From assembly GCA_963580285.1 (NCBI GenBank), contig CAUZLF010000733.1:89001-153000 (forward strand): a stretch of 64,000 bases of DNA, in the 5' to 3' direction. Position 1 is the first letter of the stretch. The number at the start of each line of letters is the position of its first letter. This stretch comes from Lucinisca nassula. Its lineage: Eukaryota > Mollusca > Bivalvia > Lucinida > Lucinidae. The notes under the pieces are model-generated. The model was not told the origin of the DNA. It saw only the letters and a list, made by a program, of their open reading frames with translations, and searched no databases. The position numbers were made by a program, and so were the translations under genes. Below, piece after piece: positions 56,831-64,000 of the stretch.

Positions 56831-57632
56831 TATTATCAAACGCAACATTTGTGTGACTTTAAAAAATAAATAAATGCGATGACAAAGTTTTCTAATTATA
56901 GCCACGGTGACCTTGACCTTGAGGCCAGGATCCTGCAAGCCGAACACGCTCGTGATATTATCATATGCAATATTTGTGTGTAGTTAATCCCCCGCCGCGA
57001 AGCGGAGAGCGGATTATAGAAATGGCCTTCGTCGTCCGTCCGTCTGTCTATCCGTAACACTTTCTTGTCCGCTCCATATCTCCTGAACCCTTTGATAGAT
57101 TTTCATTAAACTTTGGTCAATTATTCGTCTCAGTGAGATGGTGTGCTGAACCAATAAATGAACCATGCCGACTTACGGTCAAGGTCACGGTTGAAGGTCA
57201 CGAGTTTGAAACTTTAAATTTTGTGTTCGGTTTATATCTCCTTTACCCTTGGAAGGATTTTCATTAAACTTTGGTCAGATATTTTCTCAGTGAGCTGATG
57301 TGCAGAACCCATGTCCGTCCGTCCGTCTGTCAGTCCGTCCATTCGTCTGTCTGTCTGTCCGTTACACTTTCGTGTCCCCTCCATATCTCCTGAACCCTTT
57401 GGTAGATGTTCATTAAACTTTGATCAATTATTTGTCTCAGTGAGCTGGTGTGCAGAACCCATAAATGAACCATGCCGACTTAAGGTCAAGGTCACGGGTG
57501 AAGGTCACGAGTTTGAAACTTTGAATTTTTTGTCTGTTCCATATCTCTTTTACCCCTGGAATGATTTTCGTTAAACTTTGTGAAATATACCCCCACAGTG
57601 AGCTGATGTGCAGAACCATAAATAAACCATGT

Positions 57633-57850
57633 CAGAACAGAACAGAACATTTTCTTTATTACTCTCAAGGTCAAAACAATTGACATATGAGGTACATGCA
57701 CAATACAAACAAACTAGCGGTGGGTTACAATGTAATATTCCTGACAAGAATTGGCTATATAATGGAAGAAGAAAACAAAAATCAGGGACATACATAGCTT
57801 AAAAAAGCGGAGCTCCAGGGGAGCAGGATTAAACATATATTTATATAAAC
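57633..57850 (-). repeat. Possible LINE 3' end inside T8
   Basis: AGAACAGAACAGAACATTTT followed by TTTATTACTCTCAAGGTC resembles a minus-strand LINE 3' end. No coding sequence accompanies it. Confidence 0.4.
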
Positions 57851-58949
57851 TGACATAAATTGGTTTTTGCAAAATCAGTGTAGGAATTTGGAAAAAAAAA
57901 AAATATCAAAAGAAAAAAAAAAGCGATATTGGTAATAGTAATGGGTTACTTCCTTCACATTTAGGCTAACTGAGTAACAATCACCCTAAATGTTCGTTTG
58001 TGCCTACAGTTGGTAGGGTTTCTCACGGTGGGGCTCAGTAACGGTTAGGTCATCACGAGAACAACAACAACAACAACAAAAAAAAAAAATGTAATTGCCC
58101 AAAAATAACAAAATGATGGATGCACTCGAACCGCGTTTACTTTTATGGTGAGTAATAACAGCAGAACCTGAATGGCTCGTTTACCACAGACGAGTCGTAC
58201 CCGAGACTGCGGGGATCCCCCCCCCCCCCCCCGCCCACACACACACACAAAAAAAAACAGATAGGGACCCTGCTTCCATCCCGAAAACGCATGCCAAGTG
58301 TACCCAACAGAATTGACTCGGAGAGTCGACCCTAACAAGTACACATAACACACGCCCACGCCATATGACACCGAGCCATCGAGATTCGACTGCGAATATG
58401 AAAGAAACATAGTTTAGATTTTTTTTTTTTTTTTTCAAAAACATCGGGTAATTTTTTCTGAGACTCGTCCTGGCTGTCTAAGGGCGTGTCACCAGTATAC
58501 AAGTCTGATTCTGACCATTCATAAAAATTGGATCGGACTTCACGTGCTAACCACTCAAGTGGAGAGGTTATCTAAACTTAGGAGCCAATGGGAAAACTTC
58601 GTTACTTCTGAAAACCTGTTGGTTTACTTTTGAAGCTAAACAGAAACACCACGTGGGTATCGAAAAAGTTCATTCACCAGTTTATATTTACATGGAGATA
58701 GGATTTACAAACCGCGTTCAAAAGGACATTGTCCCAGAAGGCACACACGGCAATTACAGTGCCGGATCAACATTTTTTCAACGTCAACGTCGTGGCTCTG
58801 AATCAGCGCACAATTCAACAGCGTAATCAGCGCTGCCTCAGCTACTTGACATTAAAACAAGGTCAATTCATTGTTATTGTGAGTAAGCGTGGCGTGCCTC
58901 CTAAGATGAATTATTGTCTGCAAGAAACAATGTTGGTAAGTGGTTTAAT
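57851..58949. other. No gene recognised; poly-C/(CA)n at 58218-58250
   Basis: A-runs at 57893 and 58077, C-run 58218-58232 and short CA repeat. CAACGTCAACGTCG at about 58781 and related words at 59310-59350 hint at an older MITE split by M13. Confidence 0.45.
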
Positions 58950-59237
58950 CATAACGAAAACACGCCTATATACTTTTGAACCACACTTTTATATAGTAAA
59001 ACTGGGGTCCACAGAGGTAAACCTTATTATTCTCATCTCCGCCCCAAAATACAGAGTGTGGGTACTCCTTAGAACCGCCTCGATGAGGCGGCCCCAACGA
59101 GTACCCACAATTCACACTCCGAGCAGAAACAAGAAAAACATCACAACCTTTCATCCCAAAATTTTCGTGTTTTTTTTTCGGCCGTTTTTTCTGTGGTAAA
59201 GTTTGCAATATATTTGTATAGGCGTGTTTTCGCAATG
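58950..59237. mobile_element. MITE family M, copy M13, strand-biased T-to-C changes
   Basis: CATAACGAAAACACGCC and GGCGTGTTTTCGCAATG ends. Against M8, most differences in 59000-59165 are T in the family and C here, e.g. CTCATCTCCGCCCC for CTTATTTCTGCTCC, GGCCCCAACG for GGTTCTAACG and ACATCACAACCTTTCATCCC. Confidence 0.88.
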
Positions 59238-60763
59238 AGTTTAAGATTTAGGAGTTTTGCTCGTTCAAATTTAGGTGAGATGCCGGGGGGAATCTCAGTG
59301 GCCTGTAAACAGTGCCGAAGCAACGCTGAATCGGCGTTGTTTCGACGTTGTTTCTATATGATGCGACAGTCAACATACCAAGAACGGCTCAGCCGATCAA
59401 AATTAAGAAAGACGACGCTTCACGCAGAATCCCAAGCATACACACACAGACTTCTGTAATGGAAAGTGTTTCTATTCTATTGAGGCAGCAATATACATAT
59501 GTTATGCCAAATTAAATAATAATATTTACGCAGTTAACAGAACTGGCTCATAATCAGCATTTACCATATTTGCACCATCTGCTGGCTCCCAGCTTGCCCA
59601 TTGTCAATATTGGAAAAACAGGCAACCAGACCTCCCTCAACATAAGGTCAACAGAAGGTCAAGGTCACAGATGAAGGTCACAAGGTTGAGCCTTGATACA
59701 AAATGCGGCGGGGGATTTGGCTGTCCTTCAGACTGCTTTCTTGTTATAGCCAAATCCATCAATAAATGTAGGCGCTAGAAGGATGCAAAAGTTTTTCTTA
59801 AAATAGTCAAAGTGAGCTTGACCTTGAGCCCTGGACCCTGAAAGTCCAACTCACTAGAGATATCATCATACCCAACTCGTGTGTGAAGTTATATTAAAAT
59901 CCACCAATAAATGCAGGGGCTAGAGCATTGACAAAGTTTTACTAAAAACAGCCACAATGACCTTGACCTTCAGTCCCGGACCCTGAAAGTCAAACTTCCT
60001 CGAGATATCATCATGCCCAACATTTTTATGAAGCTATATTAAAATCCATCAATAAATGTAGGCACTAGAGCCATGACTAAGTTTTTCTAGAAATAGCCAC
60101 AGTGACCTGATCTTGAGCACTGGACCCTGAAAGTCCAAGTCGCTAGAGATATCATCATACCTAACACGTGTGTGAAGTTATATTTAAATCCATCAATTAA
60201 TGCAGGAGCTAGAGCAATGACAAAGTTTTTCTAAAAATAGCCACAGTGACCTTGACCTTCAGCCCCGGACCCAGAAAGTCGAACTTGTTCGAGATATAAT
60301 CATACCCAACATTTGTGTGAAGTTATATTAAAATCTATCAATAAATGTAGGCACTAGTGTCATGATAAAGTTTTTCTAAAAATAGCATAGTGACCTTGAC
60401 CTTGAGCCCCGGACCCTAAAAGTTGCACTCGCTTGATATACCATTATACCCAACCCTTGTGTGAAGTTATATAAAAATCCAGCAATATATAGGGTAAGCG
60501 CTAGAGCGATGACAAGATTTTATAAAAATAGCCACAGTGACCTTCCAGTCCCAGTCCTTGACCTTGAGCCCCGTACTCTGAAAGTCAAAGTCGCTTGAGC
60601 TATCATACCCAACATTTGTGTGAAGTTATATTAAAATCATTCAACAAATGAAGGCACTAGAGTGATGACAAAGTTTTTTTTTTTTAAAAATGGCTACATT
60701 GACCTTGACCTTGAGCTCCGGACCCTGAAAGTCGACCTCGCTGTGTTTTTAAAAGGAAATAAA

Positions 60764-60846
60764 AAATATCCTCCGGCACCGGGATTTGAACCCACAACCC
60801 TTTGATTCAGAGCCCTAAGCTCTATACACTACACTACACAGAGCGT
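60764..60846 (-). other. tRNA-like sequence
   Basis: Minus strand: TAGTGTAGTGTATAGAGC (box A-like) and GGGTTCAAATCCC (box B). The anticodon arm pairs poorly, so a tRNA pseudogene or SINE head is more likely than an active gene. Confidence 0.45.
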
Positions 60847-60897
60847 GCAGGTAAACTTTAACATAGGGAAATAAGGGAGGTAAAGCAGAGCAAATAG

Positions 60898-62612
60898 TTA
60901 ACCCTTGTCCTGCTGAATATTTAAATATGTCACACCCACTACTGATTATCAGCCAATCAGATGACTTGATGCAAATTATTGCCACAAATTCATAAACTGG
61001 ATGGCAAAAATGAAGATCCTGATCAGATGGCTTCTTCAGAAGCCATTTTTTATTTATTAATTTATTTGTACAATATTTTGAGAGGGTGACACAATTAGCT
61101 AATAAGCTATTCTACCTTGCGGCCCTCTATAAAAACTATATACATATATACATACAATCATGCACATTGTCACAAGATTCGTGTAAACATAAATGATGAA
61201 ACAATGCTGAAAAACAAAAAGGAGGTTAAAATCACATAAGACATGGCACAAGTGCAAAAATTTAAAAATGACTTAGCATGAATATCTGCGTTTAAAATGG
61301 TACTCCTTTCTATAGTTAAAATGCACTTATTAAAACATATATGTATCCAAAGGGAGCGTATGAAACATCTACGTAAGCATAAGATACAAGTAAACAATCA
61401 TAGGATTAAGTAACATATAGACAATCTTCAAAAGTTAAAATCCTTAAGTATCACAGTGGTCAGTTTACTAAAACAGATAGTCTTGTATCATTAAAGCCAT
61501 TCAGTATCTGTACCGAGGTAAAAAACAGTGTACAGTCAAATGAACAATCAAGCAGGGAGTCCTGTGGCGGAGCCAATGTCCCGACAGCAGGTACCACTGC
61601 CAAACAGCTACATTATACACCGCTGTTTCCCCGGCACAGAGACCGACAGGCTGTTCACTCCGGCATAAAAGCATAAGAATTACGTGTATAATAATGTTAA
61701 ATTTTGGTTAAGATAGCATGGAAGCCTATAGAAGTTTTTTGATACAATTTTTAAATGTTGAAAGCGAATCTGTGTCTCTTACTTCTTGAGGAAGAGCATT
61801 CCATAGCTGTGGAGCTGAACAGGCGAATGAACCTTTGTATAATGAAGTTTTAGCTTTTGGGATGTATAGCGTTCCGTTTTCGCTTGATCTCAGATTTAAC
61901 GAGTGGGTTTCAGACATTGGCGCCAGCAGTTCCTTTATATACACAGGGGCCATATTATTTAGAGCTCTGTATGTAAACACTGCCTTATTATATTTCATTC
62001 TACTATCAACAGAGAGCCAATTTAGTTCTTTGAATATAAAGTCGGATGGTGTATTAAAGTCAGCTTTAAGTATAATTCGAGCAGCTCGTTTTTGCAATTT
62101 TGATAGGCGTTCCAGATTAGTGCTAGATGTCGACCCCCATGTGACTGACCCATAGTCTATCAAAGGAAGAATATATCCTTGATAAAAGCGTTTTTGAATA
62201 TTACTTGGAACGTATTCAGCTAGTTGCCTCAAAAGTGAGATTTTAGATGACATAGTTGAGCACAAATGGTCTATGTGTTTTGTCCACGTCAAATTTTCAT
62301 CGATATAAAGCCCTAGTAATTTCTGTGAGGTGACGTTTTCAATACTGATACCGTCAACTTGTAAGTTTAGTTCGCGGCAGCTACTTAGACGCCTTCTTGT
62401 GCCCAACGTCATGTAGGTAGTTTTGTTTAAGTTTAATGGTAATTTATTATCTTTACTCCATTTCTTCGAATTGAGAAGTTCTACCTGTAATCTACATTCA
62501 ACAGTGTCTAAGTGTTTGTTGTTGGTGTGAACTGTTGTATATAGGTCATCTGATCTAGATCTACATTGTTTCAAAGATAAGGCATATCCGGGCTCAGCAG
62601 GACAAGGGTTAA
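60898..62612. mobile_element. TTAA-flanked element carrying a LINE fragment
   Basis: TTAA at 60898-60901 and 62609-62612; inverted ends CCCTTGTCCTGCTGA and TCAGCAGGACAAGGG are exact over 15 bp. Length 1707 bp. This fits a piggyBac-like non-autonomous element. No piggyBac transposase is present; most of the inside is the LINE fragment. Confidence 0.88.
61036..62570 (-). pseudogene. CR1/L2-like LINE reverse transcriptase, 3' fragment
   Basis: An open frame (61726-62628) holds about 280 codons of LINE sequence. It begins at the polymerase active-site region (RSDDLYTTVHTNNKHLDTVE, a degenerate YADD context), continues through the thumb (KTTYMTLGTRRRL, QKLLGLYIDENLTWTKHID) and ends with the C-terminal domain typical of CR1/L2/Rex1 LINEs (YILPLIDYGSVTWGS, LQKRAARIILKADFNTPSDF, LWNALPQEVRDT). 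Finger and palm motifs and the endonuclease are missing, so it is inactive. The first 15-20 codons come from the TTAA element's inverted end, not from the LINE. The minus-strand 3' UTR runs to about 61036 (TTTATTTGTACAATATTTTG). 5' truncation is usual for LINE insertions. Confidence 0.88.
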
Positions 62613-62754
62613 CATCTAAAAAAAACAATTTACATGTAAGCCAAAAAACTGTAAAATGAAGTACAATGATAATGTTAAATATTGTTTTTACTAATTGTTA
62701 ATTATATATTCAAAATAAACTTGAAAAACATCACATACAAGAGCTTGCAGGTAA
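62613..62754. other. Short AT-rich spacer
   Basis: No feature recognised. Confidence 0.4.
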
Positions 62755-62850
62755 GCTTTAACCAAATGCGGACGCCGACGCTGACGACAGACGCCCGGGG
62801 TATGGCAATAGCTCTCCCTTACTTTCGTTAGGCGAGCTAACAAAAATAAA
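62755..62850 (-). mobile_element. Terminal part of element Q, second copy
   Basis: Inverse of 23756-23850: GCGGACGCCGACGCTGACGA, GGTATGGCAATAGCTCTCCC, TTACTTTCGTTAGGCGAGCT. Minus-strand orientation. Confidence 0.65.
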
Positions 62851-62911
62851 CCGCCTTGGAACAGTCAGTGAAACGAATTCCATTGGTGGACTTGAATCGA
62901 AGTCTGAAAGA

Positions 62912-63676
62912 GTCTATGCAACAAGAGGGCCATGATGGCCCTAGATCGCTCACCTGATCCACACTGTAGCAATGAAATGGTAGGTAATACAGTAAGGTGC
63001 CTTGTCAGAAGGAAAATACAGGCCAAATATGAAGGCTCTATCTCAAATGGTTCAAAAGTTATGTTAAAGTAGGTCAAAGGTCAAGGTCACAGATCAAACT
63101 TTTTGTATGGATGTGAAGCCATTGTCACAAGGAATATACATGCCAAATATGAAGGCTCTATCTCAAATGGTTCCAAAGTTATGATTAAGTATCATGACGC
63201 ATATTCAAATTTGACCGAGATACTGTCAAGATGATCATTCTGAGCAAGTTTGAGGATGATCGGACTAAAACTGGGGCCTCTAGAGTGTTAAAAAGGTTTT
63301 CCTTTGATTGACCTGGTGACCTACTTTTTGATCCGACATGACCCATATTATAACTTGACCGAGATATTGTCAGGATGATCATTCTGAGCAAGTTTGAGGA
63401 TAATTGGACCAAAACTGTGGCCTCTAGAGTGTTAACAAGGTTTTCCTTTGATTTGACCTGGTGACCTACTTTTTGACCTGACATGACCCATATTCGAACT
63501 TGACCGAGATATTGTCAGGATGATCATTCTGAACAAGTTTGATGATGACTGGACCAAAACTGTGGCCTCTAGAGTTTTAACAAGAAAAAGTTTACGCACG
63601 ACGGACGACGAACGACGACGCCGGACATCTTACAGTCACAAAAGCTCACCATGACCTTCGGTCAGGTGAGCTAAAA
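62912..63676 (-). mobile_element. Tandem-core element T7
   Basis: On the minus strand it starts AGCTCACCTGACCGAAGGTC..ATGGTGAGCT, then CGTCGTTCGTCGTCCGTCGT, about four units (GACCTGGTGACCTACTTTTT, CTTGCTCAGAATGATCATCC), and ends GATCAGGTGAGCGATCTAGG plus the GCCATCATGGC hairpin and CCTCTTG. Both termini match T5 although the core units differ. Confidence 0.85.
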
Positions 63677-64000
63677 ACTATAAAAGCTCTCAATCAAAAT
63701 GTGATGTGCAAATCCTTTTCTTGCTGAACTGCTAGATACGAAAAATACAGTTTTATATATAAATCATGCAAAAACTTCGTGTAAGAAGTGTTCTGTGTAA
63801 GTGGAGTCAATTATAATATTAGTGACTATGTTCGAGTCACAAAAATATTAACTCTTTCACACGTGAGTTTCTTAAGTTTGAATTTGGGTGTCATATCCAC
63901 TCTTGTAAATAGGTCCTTAGTCAAAATCATTTACAGGATGACAGAGTTGATCCTGATGAGACGACTACTTTTGAGTCATCTCATCTGGATCCACACTGTT
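63677..64000. other. No gene; one CTGAT-type motif at the end
   Basis: TTGATCCTGATGAGACGACT and CATCTCATCTGGATCCACAC at 63938-63996 resemble the 19.8-21.6 kb tandem family. The rest is AT-rich and unassigned. Confidence 0.5.

Larger units (their letters stand above)
56983..59746. mobile_element. Tandem-core element T8 with GTTA duplication
   Basis: Inverted ends AATCCCCCGCCGC (from 56986) and GCGGCGGGGGATT (about 59705-59717), the latter followed by TGGCTGTCCTTCAGACTGCT. GTTA at 56983-56986 and 59743-59746 restores GTGTAGTTATAGCC of T9. CCGTCCGTC stretches precede TGTTCCATATCTCCT and GGTCAAGGTCACGG units. A non-T8 block of about 2 kb (57633-59640) is embedded. Confidence 0.8.
56825..60770. 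repeat. Tandem array T9 (about 155 bp units), split by T8
   Basis: Units marked GATGACAAAGTTTTTCTAAA, TAGCCACAGTGACCTTGACC, GACCCTGAAAGTC and GTGTGAAGTTATATTAAAAT. One unit precedes 56983 and about seven follow 59743; T8 fills the gap. Confidence 0.85.

Noticed and set aside
56555..56947. 130-codon open frame on the minus strand
   Set aside because: Lies across repeat family W copy 2 and the first T9 unit; poly-Phe from an A-run.
58729..59199. 156-codon open frame
   Set aside because: Its second half crosses MITE M13 and ends in a T-run; no domain is recognisable.

Overview
This is eukaryotic nuclear DNA, AT-rich and gene-poor, packed with nested transposable elements. tRNA-headed SINEs, 150-175 bp tandem units carrying TGACCTTGACC-type motifs behind CCGTCC-rich stretches, and many foldback MITEs suggest a marine invertebrate, most likely a bivalve mollusc. 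That is inference from repeat style; no diagnostic host gene is visible.

Only one open reading frame looks like a host gene: 34876-35601 (+), an unrecognised 241-residue multi-pass membrane protein. Three other protein traces are transposon remains: a frameshifted DDE transposase C-terminus (25803-26291, +), a Tc1-type transposase C-terminus with a stop (51005-51335, -) and the 3' part of a CR1/L2-like LINE (61036-62570, -).

Layout. 0-7.4 kb: half of a palindromic element, SINEs, microsatellites, and the first copies of a very abundant MITE ('family M', about a dozen copies). 7.4-15.9 kb: an array of about 25 short hairpins (AACAGAGG..CCTCTGTT) split by a 5.2 kb element with 207 bp inverted ends and a 9 bp target duplication; that element holds a TTAA-flanked MITE and degenerate tandem arrays. 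16-18.7 kb: two tandem-core elements and a GATA-tailed SINE. 19-24 kb: CGCG/CCAAT blocks, a CTGATCAGA-motif tandem family, MITEs. 24-29.4 kb: SINEs, tRNA-like sequences, a dead transposase and a mobile-looking tandem array inserted in another repeat. 30-33.4 kb: a 160 bp-unit array interrupted by a pogo-like MITE, then an array of ATGGATATCCAT palindromes. 34.5-40 kb: the membrane-protein gene followed by two tandem segmental duplications. 40-49.4 kb: one SINE split by an 8.7 kb tandem-core element that itself took several nested insertions. 49.6-51.8 kb: an element whose ends are arrays of TCGAAATTTCGA. 52-60.8 kb: MITEs, SINEs and more tandem-core elements nested in one another. 60.9-62.6 kb: a TTAA-flanked element carrying the LINE fragment. 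62.7-64 kb: more tandem-core elements.

The main message is transposon stratigraphy: many insertions can be ordered because occupied sites can be compared with an empty copy or family consensus inside the same window. The most unusual items are the tandem-core elements that behave as discrete mobile units, the 5.2 kb palindromic-end element, several independent arrays of short perfect palindromes, and one MITE copy with strongly strand-biased T-to-C changes. All coordinates and family groupings were made by eye.
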